A DNA stretch of 40,306 nt from Bacteroidales bacterium. GTDB taxonomy: Bacteria; Bacteroidota; Bacteroidia; Bacteroidales; WCHB1-69. The stretch spans positions 1 to 40,306 of the forward strand of contig JAGCCZ010000002.1 of the NCBI GenBank assembly GCA_017651425.1, written 5' to 3'. Numbering within the stretch: the first letter of the stretch is position 1; each line of letters begins with the position of its first letter. A program made the position numbers and the translations under genes. The notes beneath the pieces are model-generated. The model made no database searches. It was not told where the DNA came from and worked only from the letters and a program-made list of their open reading frames with translations. This document shows, one piece after another, positions 16,877 through 28,700 of the stretch.

Positions 16877-17133
16877 TCTACCAAGTTTTCGCCCCTACCG
16901 GGGCTATGTGACATCTTACAAACCGTCTCCCTTTCGCACTGGGAAGGCGCATTGCTTCGTGGCAAGAGATCCCCGCGGTGCGATTGTCGTCAGCGCGCCG
17001 TCCTGCCCCATACTGCGCTCCTTCGTCGCTTGTATGGGGTTAATAAGATTTTGTCCCTCCGGGACTGCTCAAGGAAAAGCATTGTCTATTATTTCTACCG
17101 AGCTCTTGCCCCTGACGGGACTGCTCAAGGGAA
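16877..17133. repeat. cluster of the 56-bp-period intergenic repeat, locus 1
   Basis: Three copies of one repeat family lie here: a diverged one at 16877-16905, a partial one at about 17047-17078, and a full one at 17094-17133 (core TCTACCGAGCTCTTGCCCCT, then GACGGG-CTGCTCAAGG). The last two share the CTGCTCAAGG end 56 bp apart. Each core contains a small GC hairpin (GCCCC/GGGGC or GTCCC/GGGAC). The same repeat appears as two copies 56 bp apart at 32856-32951. It ends about 80 bases beyond the 3' end of uvrB. Confidence 0.8.
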
Positions 17134-17213
17134 GCTGTTGATTATTGGAATCAATTTCTTAATTTCTTAACTCCTTAATTTCTTAACTATCAACACCCAT
17201 CCACCACCAAGTC

Positions 17214-19355
17214 CTAATAATTCTTAATCCGTTGCTCAATCTCGAGCAGTTCGTCGCGAAGGGATGCGGCAGCGTCGAAATCGAGTGCCTTGACCGCCTT
17301 GTCCATCGCTTTGCGTAGCGTTTTCTGTCGCACCTTCAGCTGCTCAAGGTTGAGAAGGCGCACGTCACCCTCTTGCTGGCTTAACCGAAGTTGGGCCTCG
17401 GCGGCCACGGGAGAGGCGCCTTCCGACACAGTATATGGCTTCGCGGACGAGTTTCTTCCAGGGGATGCGGGAGAATCGCCTGAGCCCTTGTTGGCTCTCG
17501 TTGTGGGTGCCGAGTTGGGCTTGTCCCACCGTTCGCCGGCGCGTGTCACGGCATCGTCGATGCTGGCGGGGAAGGCCATCTCGTCAGACTTCACCACGCC
17601 ACGCGGTACGATGTGGTACTTCTCGTTGTAGGCCATCTGCTTGGCGCGGCGGCGCGCCGTCTCATCCATGGTGGCCCGCATCGACTTGGTGATCTTGTTG
17701 GCATAGAAGATGACATGCCCGTTGACATGGCGCGCCGCACGCCCTGCGGTCTGCGTCAGCGAACGCTCGTTGCGCAGGAAACCCTCCTTGTCGGCATCCA
17801 TCACGGCCACGAGCGACACCTCCGGCAGGTCGAGGCCCTCACGTAGCAGGTTCACGCCCACCAACACGTCGATAGCGCCGGCACGCAAGTCCTTCAATAT
17901 TTCCACGCGGTCCAAGGTCTCCACATCGGAGTGGATGTAACACGACTTGATGCCGATGTTGATGAGGTAGGTGTTCAGCTCTTCGGCCATGCGCTTCGTC
18001 AGGGTGGTCACCAACACGCGCTCGTGCTTGTCCACGGTGTCCTCAATCTCGTTGAGCAGATCATCGACTTGGTTGGTGGCGGGGCGCACCTCGATGGGCG
18101 GGTCCAAAAGGCCCGTGGGACGCACCACCTGCTCCACGACTACACCGCCCGACTTCTTCAGCTCGAATTCGGCGGGTGTCGCGCTCATGTAGATGGTCTG
18201 TCCGATGAGGCTTTCGAACTCGTCGAACTTCAGCGGGCGGTTGTCCAACGCGGCGGGCAGGCGGAAGCCATATTCCACCAAGTTGATTTTGCGGGAACGG
18301 TCGCCGCCGTACATGGCGCCAATCTGCGGCACGGTGACATGGCTCTCATCGACAATCAGCACAAAATCGTCGGGAAAGAAGTCGAGGATGCAGAAAGGCC
18401 GCTCTCCGGGCTGGCGCTTGTCGAAATAGCGCGAGTAGTTTTCAATGCCGGAGCAGTAGCCTAACTCGCGCATCATCTCCACGTCGTAGTTGACACGGTC
18501 GTCAAGACGCTTGGCCTCCAAGTGTTTGCCGATGGACTTGAGATACTCGATCTGTTCGCCCAGGTCCAACTTGATGTTGACGATGGCATCGTTCATCGAC
18601 TGTTGGGTGGTGACGAAGATGCTGGCAGGGTATATGGTGAGCTTGTCGATGCGGCTGATCACACCGCCACTCACGGCCTCGATTTCGGCGATGGACTCAA
18701 TCTCGTCGTCGAAGAAGAGGATGCGATAGGCGATTTCGCCGTATGGCGGGAAGATATCGACAGTGTCACCCTTGACACGGAACTGAGAGGGCTGTAGGTC
18801 AAGTTCGGTGCGCGAGTAGAGCGCGCTGACGAAGGCGAGCAGCAGCTGGTTGCGGTCAATGCGCATGCCTGTGTGCAGGTTGATGACGTTCTTGGCAAAG
18901 TCGTTGGGATTGCCCACACCGTAGATGCAGGAGACGGAGGCCACCACAATCACGTCGCGCCGCCCCGACAGCAGGGATGCCGTGGTGTGCAGACGCAGTT
19001 TCTCAATCTCATCGTTGATGGCGAGGTCTTTCTCAATGTAGGTGTTGGTTGTGGGAATGTAGGCCTCTGGCTGGTAATAGTCGTAATAGGAGACGTAATA
19101 CTCAACGGCATTTTCGGGGAAGAACTGCTTGAACTCGCCATATAACTGTGCAGCCAGCGTCTTGTTGTGGCTCAGCACGAGGGCAGGTCGGTTCACCCGC
19201 TGCAGCACGTTGGCGATAGTGAAGGTCTTGCCAGATCCGGTGACACCCAACAGGGTCTGGGCCTCGTCGCCACGGTTGAGCCCGTCCACGAGCTGTTGGA
19301 TGGCGGTCGGCTGGTCGCCGGAAGGCTGGTATGAAGAGGTGAGCTTGAAGTCCAT
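17214..19355 (-). CDS. uvrB: excinuclease ABC subunit B
   Basis: UvrB is the DNA-damage-loading helicase-like subunit of nucleotide excision repair. It is handed to lesions by UvrA and recruits UvrC for incision. Seen here: Walker A GVTGSGKT at residues 37-44, the damage-probing beta-hairpin YVSYYDYYQPEAY near 90-105, DESHVT near 337, helicase motifs further on (QTAGRAARHVNG), and a C-terminal UVR (UvrC-binding) motif from about 667 with VKALDFDAAASLRDEL. At 713 residues it is longer than the usual 660-680. The extra length is a low-complexity, Ser/Pro/Ala/Gly-rich linker at roughly 600-650, just before the UVR motif. The ATG at 19355 gives the canonical N-terminus. No uvrA or uvrC is adjacent. 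Confidence 0.98.
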   Translation of the reverse strand: MDFKLTSSYQPSGDQPTAIQQLVDGLNRGDEAQTLLGVTGSGKTFTIANVLQRVNRPALVLSHNKTLAAQLYGEFKQFFPENAVEYYVSYYDYYQPEAYIPTTNTYIEKDLAINDEIEKLRLHTTASLLSGRRDVIVVASVSCIYGVGNPNDFAKNVINLHTGMRIDRNQLLLAFVSALYSRTELDLQPSQFRVKGDTVDIFPPYGEIAYRILFFDDEIESIAEIEAVSGGVISRIDKLTIYPASIFVTTQQSMNDAIVNIKLDLGEQIEYLKSIGKHLEAKRLDDRVNYDVEMMRELGYCSGIENYSRYFDKRQPGERPFCILDFFPDDFVLIVDESHVTVPQIGAMYGGDRSRKINLVEYGFRLPAALDNRPLKFDEFESLIGQTIYMSATPAEFELKKSGGVVVEQVVRPTGLLDPPIEVRPATNQVDDLLNEIEDTVDKHERVLVTTLTKRMAEELNTYLINIGIKSCYIHSDVETLDRVEILKDLRAGAIDVLVGVNLLREGLDLPEVSLVAVMDADKEGFLRNERSLTQTAGRAARHVNGHVIFYANKITKSMRATMDETARRRAKQMAYNEKYHIVPRGVVKSDEMAFPASIDDAVTRAGERWDKPNSAPTTRANKGSGDSPASPGRNSSAKPYTVSEGASPVAAEAQLRLSQQEGDVRLLNLEQLKVRQKTLRKAMDKAVKALDFDAAASLRDELLEIEQRIKNY

Positions 19356-19380
19356 GCGTCTCCTGATTTTTTGAGGGGCG

Positions 19381-19388
19381 CAAAGATA
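19381..19388 (-). promoter_or_regulatory. -7 box of the uvrB promoter
   Basis: On the minus strand TATCTTTG matches the Bacteroidetes -7 consensus TAnnTTTG exactly. A GTTG lies about 22 bases upstream as a weak -33 box. The leader to the uvrB ATG would be about 20 bases. Confidence 0.5.
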
Positions 19389-19409
19389 GGAAAAAAAAGC
19401 GTTATGCCA

Positions 19410-21452
<2,043 letters not shown>

Positions 21453-21526
21453 ATCAGAGGTTTTTATTTTTGACAATACATAGTCGGGGTTTCCGACGAA
21501 TTCGGCGGCAAAAGTGCGCATTATTT

Positions 21527-21545
21527 TTTGCAACCTGGTTGCAAA
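21527..21545. promoter_or_regulatory. 19-bp palindrome, candidate metal-regulator operator
   Basis: TTTGCAACC-T-GGTTGCAAA is a perfect 9+1+9 inverted repeat in the gap between the divergent metal ATPase and M16 peptidase genes. Its position and size fit a dimeric repressor or activator site such as those of Fur/Zur or MerR-type proteins. The regulator itself is not in the window. Confidence 0.4.
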
Positions 21546-21570
21546 GATTTTGTGTTTTCCTCTATTATTT

Positions 21571-21598
21571 GTAGAGACGGGGCGCGCCCCGTCTCTAC
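21571..21598. repeat. 28-bp perfect palindrome, family with 1797-1824
   Basis: A 14+14 palindrome that starts GTAGAGACGGGGCG and continues as its exact reverse complement. It has the same length and outer skeleton as the palindrome at 1797-1824. It lies between the divergent ATPase and M16 peptidase genes, so it is not at a transcript end of either. Confidence 0.85.
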
Positions 21599-21657
21599 AC
21601 ACGGCAATGCCATCATGTCGGCGTATATTCGAAATTTATGTACATTTGCCGCCCTCT

Positions 21658-22908
21658 ATGACAACGATACAGCGACATATCTTGAGCAACGGCCTCCGCA
21701 TCATCGTCCACGAGGACCATTCCACGCCGTTGGCGGCCTGCAACGTGGCCTATAACGTCGGCTCCCGCGACGAGCATCCCGACTGCACGGGATTGGCACA
21801 TCTGATGGAACACTTCATGTTCACGGGCTCCGTGAACGTGCCCAATTTTGACCAAGCCCTCCAAAAGGTGGGAGCCGTCAACAACGCCTACACTTCGCAG
21901 GATATCACCAACTATTATATTTTGCTGCCTGCCAACAATTTGGAGACCGCTTTCTGGGTGGAGTCCGACCGCATGCTTCAGCCCTCCTTCAAACAGGAGT
22001 CGCTCGATATTCAGAAACAGGTGGTCATGGAGGAATTCAAGGAGAGCTACCTCAACCGTCCGTACGGCGATGTGCTGATGCTCTTCAACCCGCTGGTCTA
22101 TAAGGTGCATCCGTACCAATGGCTTCCGATCGGCAAAAGTGTGGAGACGATTGCATCGGTCGGCATGGACACCATCCGCGACTTTCACCGGCGCTTCTAT
22201 CATCCCGGCAACGCAGTGCTCGTGGTGGCGGGTGATGTGCGGGCCGAGGAGGTCTTTGTCTTAGCGGAAAAATGGTTCGACGACATTCCCGCCGGTCCCC
22301 AAAAACCGAAAAACTATCCCAAAGAGCAGCCCCAGACTGCTGCACGCCGGCTTGAAGCCCGGCGTGATGTCTCATCCGACCTGCTCCTCAAGGGGTGGCG
22401 TATGTGTGACCGCCTGCACCCCGACTTCTATGCTCTCGACCTTCTTTCCGATCTTTTCGGGACAGGGCAATCCTCGTATCTCTACAGGACCTTCGTCACG
22501 GAGCGGCATCTTTTCACCGACATTTCCGCTGCTGTCACCGGCACCGCCGACGAGGGGGTGTTCCAAATCAGCGGCCGCCCCGCGGAAGGTGTTCCCATTG
22601 AGGAGGCCGACAAAGCTCTGAGCGACTATCTGTATGGATTTCAATATGACGGACGTTTGGAACATGACTTGCAGAAGGTGCAAAATGCCGCCGAGTCGAT
22701 TTTGCTTTACAATGATATCAAGATCGATGACCGGGCCACCAACCTCGCAGTGTGGGAAACCCTTGACCATGTGGAGCGTTTCTTGGACGAGCGGCAACGC
22801 TATTTCGATGTCACTGAAGAGCAGATGCGCCGCCTTACGTCTGCGCTTTTCACCGAAGAACAGAGCTGTACATTGTTGTACAAGTCGAACGGGATCATGC
22901 AGGGATGA
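21658..22908 (+). CDS. M16 family zinc peptidase (insulinase-like)
   Basis: The protein has 416 residues. The inverted zinc motif HLMEH lies at residues 48-52 (HxxEH), and the downstream Glu ligand is expected in VVMEEFKE near 125-126. The R/Y-type C-terminal subdomain continues to the end (GTGQSSYLYR). This is the length of a single M16B unit, which usually works as a homodimer or with a partner and degrades or processes peptides. No signal peptide is visible, so it is probably cytosolic. The frame is open to 21514, but the upstream part is palindrome-derived and the ATG at 21658 opens directly onto the conserved N-terminus. A TACATTTG box lies only ten bases before the ATG and may be a -7 element, which would make the leader very short. 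comEC follows after 63 bases. Confidence 0.93.
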   Translation: MTTIQRHILSNGLRIIVHEDHSTPLAACNVAYNVGSRDEHPDCTGLAHLMEHFMFTGSVNVPNFDQALQKVGAVNNAYTSQDITNYYILLPANNLETAFWVESDRMLQPSFKQESLDIQKQVVMEEFKESYLNRPYGDVLMLFNPLVYKVHPYQWLPIGKSVETIASVGMDTIRDFHRRFYHPGNAVLVVAGDVRAEEVFVLAEKWFDDIPAGPQKPKNYPKEQPQTAARRLEARRDVSSDLLLKGWRMCDRLHPDFYALDLLSDLFGTGQSSYLYRTFVTERHLFTDISAAVTGTADEGVFQISGRPAEGVPIEEADKALSDYLYGFQYDGRLEHDLQKVQNAAESILLYNDIKIDDRATNLAVWETLDHVERFLDERQRYFDVTEEQMRRLTSALFTEEQSCTLLYKSNGIMQG

Positions 22909-22971
22909 AAAATCCAAAATTCTGAGTTTTGCATTTGAGTATTTTTCGTATGTTCGCCAAAACGACATACG

Positions 22972-25026
22972 ATGAATTTATCGAAATACCCGCTGCTGAA
23001 AATCCTCTTACCCTATGTGGTAGGCATATTAGTGGCCTGTTTCTGCAACTTTTCAGGTAAAATCATCCCTTTTCTGTTCATTGCCATTACTGTTTTGTGG
23101 CTGATGATGCTCCTTATGTTGCGTTTAAAGCACTATAAGTGGCAGTGGTTAAAAACAGTCACAATGGCTCTGGCATTCACTTTTGCGGGTATTTGCGCCA
23201 CGACGCTCCGATTGTCCCCCCGCGTTTCGCCCGAACAGCGGGCTGCCGCACGGGAAAACCACGGGTTTCTTGTGCGTGTGACGGACTTTCCCGTGCCCCG
23301 CGCAAACAGCGACAAAGTGGTGGTGGAGCTGCTGCAGGCTGTCGCCGGCACCCCTCTGAAAGAGAAGGCACTGCTCTATGTGCAAAAAGATTCCACCGCA
23401 GCCCTCCATTATGGTGACGTGCTCGCCATCTCCACCACGCTCTCCGAGTTTGCGCCGCCCGCCAATCCTGATGCCTTTGACATGCGCCGCTACATGCAGC
23501 GGAAGGGAATTTTCCTGACAGGATACGTTTCCCGAGGTGATTGGCAGCTTTTGGACAACGTGTGTCCGAATGCGATGAAGGCTTTTTCCCACGTTCTGCA
23601 ACAGCGGCTTGCTGCATGCTATGCCAACGTCGGCATGACAGGCCGCGAACTCGACATCGTGCGTGCCATCCTGTTGGGTGACGATGACACTATGGAGCCC
23701 GAATTGCGCGCGGCATACGCTTCCGCCGGTGTCAGCCATATCCTTTGCGTCTCCGGCATGCATGTGGGCATTATCTTTATGATTCTCAACTTCCTGTTCA
23801 AACCTATGGATTTGTTTTCGGGCACGCGGGTCGCCAAGGCACTCCTCCTGATGCTCTCCATCTGGCTCTATGCTAACATCACAGGACTGTCGCCATCGGT
23901 GACGCGCTCTGCCACGATGTTCACCTTCGTCACCATCGGCGGGGTGCTGCGCCGCAACACCAACATCTTCCACAGCTTGATGGCTTCGTTGTTCATATTG
24001 TTGGCCATCAAACCCTTGCTTCTTTTTGAAGTGGGTTTCCAACTCAGTTATTTTGCGGTTTTTGGCATTGTGCTGATCCAACCCCGCATCGCGGGGCTAT
24101 ATACCTGCAAAACCAAGGTGGGCAACTATTTCTGGGAGCTGCTTTCCGTTTCTGTGGCGGCCCAAATCGCCACATTCCCCATCTCGGCACACTATTTCGG
24201 CACCTTCCCCAACTATTTTATGCTCTCCAACCTCACGGTAATCACCCTGTCGTTTGTGGTGATGGTAACAGGCGCGGGACTGCTGGCAGTGTCGTTTGTA
24301 CCCTTTGTCTCCAACGGCATCGCCTTCCTGCTGACGTGGGAGATTCGCATCATGAACGCCATCGTCACCTTCGTGGAGGGACTGCCCGGAGCCGTGACCC
24401 GTGATATAGACCTCTCGGGCGGGCAGGTGTTGCTTCTTTATGTTGTCATTGCGATGGCGTATTGTGCTATATGTTATCGCAAACATATATACGGCTGGGC
24501 TGCGCTTTCGGCATTGGCCCTGCTGTCGGGAACCTTTGCACTGCGGCGCGTGGCCATAGAGCGAAGAATGGAGATGGTGGCCTACAATATCCGCAAGGTC
24601 AGTGCGTTGGAGTTTTGTTATGGTGGCGAATGCTTGCTTTTTTCGGACTCCATCCGCGACGCCGGCAGTCCCCATTATACCTATTCCATCCAAAACCATG
24701 CACGCAAGTTGCACGCCAGATGGACTTTCGTGCCCATTGATACACTGTGCTACGATACTCCGTTTCTCATCAAGCGTGGACCGTTTATACAATTTGGAGA
24801 CAAATGCTATTATCTTTTGAAAAGAAAGGAAAGGGTGCTGCCTGCCGGTCCTCGCCCCCGTGTTGACGTGTTGCTGTTGCAGCACAATCCCACGATGCGG
24901 CCCGAGGAGGTGGCCTCAGCCTTGGATTTCGCCGCCGTCACGGCCGACGAGACCAACACGCCATTCTACAAGGAGCGCTGGCGAACTTATTGCGAAGCGC
25001 ACGGAATCCGGTTTGATGCAAGATAA
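22972..25026 (+). CDS. ComEC/Rec2 family DNA-uptake channel protein
   Basis: This is a 684-residue polytopic inner-membrane protein. Two or three N-terminal membrane segments (residues 8-60) are followed by a soluble OB-like DUF4131 region (about 60-200). The Competence domain starts near 225 and carries the hallmark SHILCVSGMHVGIIFMI around residue 257-273, with further helices to about 510. The last 170 residues are soluble and lack a HxHxDH metallo-beta-lactamase motif, so this is the short ComEC form common in Bacteroidetes. In known systems ComEC carries single-stranded DNA across the inner membrane during natural transformation. A weak TTTG-17-TATGTTCG promoter lies just upstream (22928-22956). 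No other competence gene is in the window. Confidence 0.9.
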   Translation: MNLSKYPLLKILLPYVVGILVACFCNFSGKIIPFLFIAITVLWLMMLLMLRLKHYKWQWLKTVTMALAFTFAGICATTLRLSPRVSPEQRAAARENHGFLVRVTDFPVPRANSDKVVVELLQAVAGTPLKEKALLYVQKDSTAALHYGDVLAISTTLSEFAPPANPDAFDMRRYMQRKGIFLTGYVSRGDWQLLDNVCPNAMKAFSHVLQQRLAACYANVGMTGRELDIVRAILLGDDDTMEPELRAAYASAGVSHILCVSGMHVGIIFMILNFLFKPMDLFSGTRVAKALLLMLSIWLYANITGLSPSVTRSATMFTFVTIGGVLRRNTNIFHSLMASLFILLAIKPLLLFEVGFQLSYFAVFGIVLIQPRIAGLYTCKTKVGNYFWELLSVSVAAQIATFPISAHYFGTFPNYFMLSNLTVITLSFVVMVTGAGLLAVSFVPFVSNGIAFLLTWEIRIMNAIVTFVEGLPGAVTRDIDLSGGQVLLLYVVIAMAYCAICYRKHIYGWAALSALALLSGTFALRRVAIERRMEMVAYNIRKVSALEFCYGGECLLFSDSIRDAGSPHYTYSIQNHARKLHARWTFVPIDTLCYDTPFLIKRGPFIQFGDKCYYLLKRKERVLPAGPRPRVDVLLLQHNPTMRPEEVASALDFAAVTADETNTPFYKERWRTYCEAHGIRFDAR

Positions 25027-25034
25027 AGGTGCTG

Positions 25035-25739
25035 TCATAGAGACAGCTCAACCAATCCTGTTTCATATTTGATTATCAAACCGTCTTTTGCAACAAACAA
25101 GTATAGGACAATTCCACTATCATCAACCAAAACAAGAATGTTTTTGTGCCGGTGAAACACCCCTTGCGACAATGTGATGTTTTCATAACGAAAGCACTCG
25201 GCTTGTAGAATATACTTGTCTTTTTGAAGAGTCAATCCAAAGCCTATATCCCGTATGGAATGATATGTTCCGTCAGAAAGATTGTGTTTTTTCTTGTTTT
25301 TGATGCGATATTCTTTGATTTCGTTTTTTGTAAAATAGGAATACACATCATCCCACGAATGACGTTTAAATGTAGAATCTACCTCTTCATAATAAAACAG
25401 CCTTCTGTTACGCAAATAGACAGGGGCTTTGTTGTCAAATGCAAGGACGGGAACAGGCCCTTCCTTACAAAGAGTCATGTTGTTACCGTATGTATCTGTC
25501 AAAATATAATTTCCTGTGGTGGTTTCAGAATAGTGGCCTATTGACACGAAAAGATCAGAGGGCATATCTTCAACACACATATCCGAGATTACAAGTTTAT
25601 AACTTTTATCTTGGAACAAGTATAAAGAGACGGTCAGATGATCTTTATTATCTCCGTAATCACAATAGAGAGTTCCTGTTTGCGGTATGGCTCGGAAACA
25701 GAACATGACACAAATGAGTATAAGGAGTATCTTTTTCAT
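25035..25739 (-). CDS. exported protein of unknown function, candidate immunity/partner of the RHS toxin
   Basis: The protein has 234 residues. An N-terminal signal peptide (MKKILLILICVMFCFRAIPQ) has no lipobox cysteine right after it, so a periplasmic or surface location is likely. The mature part is beta-rich with no recognised domain, and YYEEVDSTFKRHSWDDVYSYFTKNEI forms a charged helix in the middle. The gene begins nine bases after the RHS stop codon on the same strand, so it is almost certainly co-transcribed. It is as AT-rich as the RHS tip and much more so than the RHS core. This position is where polymorphic toxins keep their immunity genes. Export of an immunity protein would fit a toxin that acts in the periplasm. 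Other readings are an inhibitor, chaperone or accessory secreted factor. Confidence 0.75.
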   Translation of the reverse strand: MKKILLILICVMFCFRAIPQTGTLYCDYGDNKDHLTVSLYLFQDKSYKLVISDMCVEDMPSDLFVSIGHYSETTTGNYILTDTYGNNMTLCKEGPVPVLAFDNKAPVYLRNRRLFYYEEVDSTFKRHSWDDVYSYFTKNEIKEYRIKNKKKHNLSDGTYHSIRDIGFGLTLQKDKYILQAECFRYENITLSQGVFHRHKNILVLVDDSGIVLYLFVAKDGLIIKYETGLVELSL

Positions 25740-25748
25740 ATGGGGCGT

Positions 25749-28700
25749 TTAGTGGAGATGGAATAATGGAGATGGAATAATATATTGTGAAGGATAATAT
25801 CCCCAATATCCTTTAATGGAGGCATGGGGTATTATTCCTATAGCTTGTGAATAATAACCATTTCTCCAATAGACATCATAAGAGTATTGGTATGCAACCC
25901 TTTCGGAATATGGTCTATAATATGATGGTATAGCATACAAATGATAGGCGTGTATTAGTTCATGTCCCACACATTCCATAAACTCCACATCTGAAGCGTT
26001 TACATAATAAGGAGAAATATGAACTTCCCGTGGAAATGTGGTCACATAACCGCTAACAAGTCCTTTAGTGTCCAGATTTACATATATGCCGGAGCTTGTC
26101 AACCCATATTTTTTGTCAACATAAGTCGTAAATTTGGTTATATCCCAATCGAAATCGACATCAAAAATATCACAAACTCGGGTTCTTAAATGCTCATCAT
26201 TCTCCGACAAATAATAACAAGAATTATAGTTGTCAGATAGTTTTTTATAATAGGAAATTTTGTCTTCAGAAATAGAATATCCCAATTCTTGTTCAATATA
26301 ACCATGTCCATCCCAAAAGTTGAATCCATGTATTGCATCGGTTATACCAGAGGCCAAACCTCCTGTTAAACCGCCGAACAACGCGCCCGCAGCACCTCCA
26401 AGCCACCCATATCCGAGGGCTGTGGCAAAATCACTGCCCCCGATAAGGGCGTTTCCTGTCCCCGCGATGAATCCCCCTGCCGCACCCGAAGCCGCCCCAG
26501 ATGCCGCACCTCCCAAAAAGCCGCCCACGCCCGCAGAGGCCGCAGCCGCACTGCCTACCGCACCACTCACAGCTCCCGCAATCCCGCCAATAAAGGCCGA
26601 GAACAGAAAGTCACTCCCACTGTTGATGTTTCCGGTAATCATCTGGAAAAAGACGTTGGCCAACGCACCTATGGCAAACCCCAATGCGATGATGCTCTCC
26701 CCGCTCGGGTCCACATACTGCAGCGGGTTGTTCAAACAATACGAATACCGGTTGTAACTCTGGGTGAAGCCCGGGGACTGCACATAGTTGTCGGGCGAGA
26801 AGAAACGCGCAATCACAGGGTCGTAGAGCCTTCCGTTCATATTGATGATGTTCAGCTCCGCATAGTGCTCGTGCCCCGTGAAGCCGCGCTCAAAGCGGAA
26901 ATACAATGTGCTGTCGGCCAGCGAGGTGGTGTCGAACACCGTCCAGTTGGTGTCGGTCTTCACGTTGCCCCAAGGGTCGAAGTGCAGTGCCCGCACCACC
27001 TGTTTGTCGGTATTGGTGAGGTGCGTGTAACTGCCCAGGTGGTCGGGGTGCACGTAATAGAGGCTGTCCACCCCGTTGCGGCGCACGCAGAGGGCGGCCA
27101 GGCCGTTGGCACCGTAAATGTAATGGTAGTGGGTCTCGATTCTGTCGGCAGACACCTCCTTTTCGTAGTTGGCGCTGATATAGTAGCGGGTGCGCTCCAT
27201 CTGCCCGTTACGCTTGAAGACCGCCTTCACCCGCTGCCCGTCGTGGCCGTACTCCAACAGGATCTCCACGTCACCCTCTGCAATGCGCGAGGGCCGGTTG
27301 AAGAGATTGTACTCCGTCTCGCACTGCGCGGCGGAGATGGCATCCGGAAAGTCGGCGGAGGGTGTCACGGAGGTCACCGCGTGCGGCTTGTCACTGTCAT
27401 ACTGATAAGTGCCTGCCAGCGTGTTGCCCGTGATGTTGCCCTGCGGGTCGTATGCGGTGGAGAAGGTCTGCGCGGTGCCGCCTGATGTGCCCTGCGTGAA
27501 GGAGGTCAGCCGGTCAAGGTTGTCGTATTGGAATGTCTCGTACTGGCTGTTCTTCTGGGTGCGTTGCACCAACCGCCCCGCAGCGTCATAGAAATAGCGG
27601 AAATTTTGCACGGTGCTGTCAATGTCAAAGTTGTATTCACCAAACGCCGGGGGATCGTTCACCCCCATTGGTCTGATTATGGGTGGGGGTTCTGGTAAAT
27701 CGGGTTGACCGGGATCCTGCTGGTAAATCTTGTTTCCAGTGTTGATGCGGGTGAGCAGGCCGTAAGCGTTGTACTCATAGTCGGTGGCGGTGCCGTTTCC
27801 ATAGCCGCAGCGGGTGGGTTGCAGGTAAATGTTACGGGTATAGACCTTGTACAGTTGCTTGGAGTCGCTGGTGCGGGTCACGGTTTCCAGCAGTCCCTTG
27901 TCGTTGTAGCCGTTCCGGAGGGCAAACCCGTCAGGGAAGGTGATTGTGTCGGTCAGTCCGATGTCGTTGTAGGTTTGGGATTCGGTGTAGGATGTCCCGT
28001 CAATATAGCGTGTGTGCTGCGAAGGGCGTCCCAAACTGTCATAACTGAAAAACTCGGCTGTATTTCCGTTATATTGTATATAATGGAGTTGTCCACGTCC
28101 TCTGTTGGTGGTGCTGTAGGGGTCATAGACGTAGTTCCAAGTATGCGTTTCACTTGCCTGACCCGAAAGCCTTTTCTGCGTCACCCGCCCGAGCCGGTCA
28201 TATTGCATAGCGGTGGTGTCGCCGCGGGCATCCACCTGGCGCACAAGATTTCCGAAAGCGTTGTAAGTATAGCGTATGGTGTCGGCATCGGGGTCGGCGA
28301 GCAGGATTCTGTTCCCGTCCAGGTCAGTCAATACAGTGGTAGTGTGTCCACCGACGATGGCGTTGGAACGCAAGACTGTTTTTCCTCCGAAAGTCTCGAA
28401 ATCGTACGTGTACTCTACCGTGCCACCTGGGTCAGTTGTTGCCACCAGCCGTCCGGCTGCATCCAGGGTCTGCGTAGTGTTAGTCTGCCGCAAATGGTCG
28501 TGTGTGGAAACCGTCCTTCCGGAATAGGAATAAGACAGTTCTGTATAAGGGGCCGTCTCGTATGTTTTCCGCCCGAAAGCATCATACGAGTATGTATGCC
28601 ATATCTTGTTCCCCTCGGACGTTCCGCGCATATAGGGCGCGGATGTGCGGTAAAGCGTGCCGTCGGAATTATAGCGGGTGTCGTAATAGGCCCCGTTTTT

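Noticed and set aside
16491..17141. 216-codon open frame on the + strand in the gap before uvrB
   Set aside because: It runs through the terminator, the inverted repeats and the 56-bp repeats. The translation is Arg/Pro-rich and repeat-derived, so I treat the gap as non-coding.
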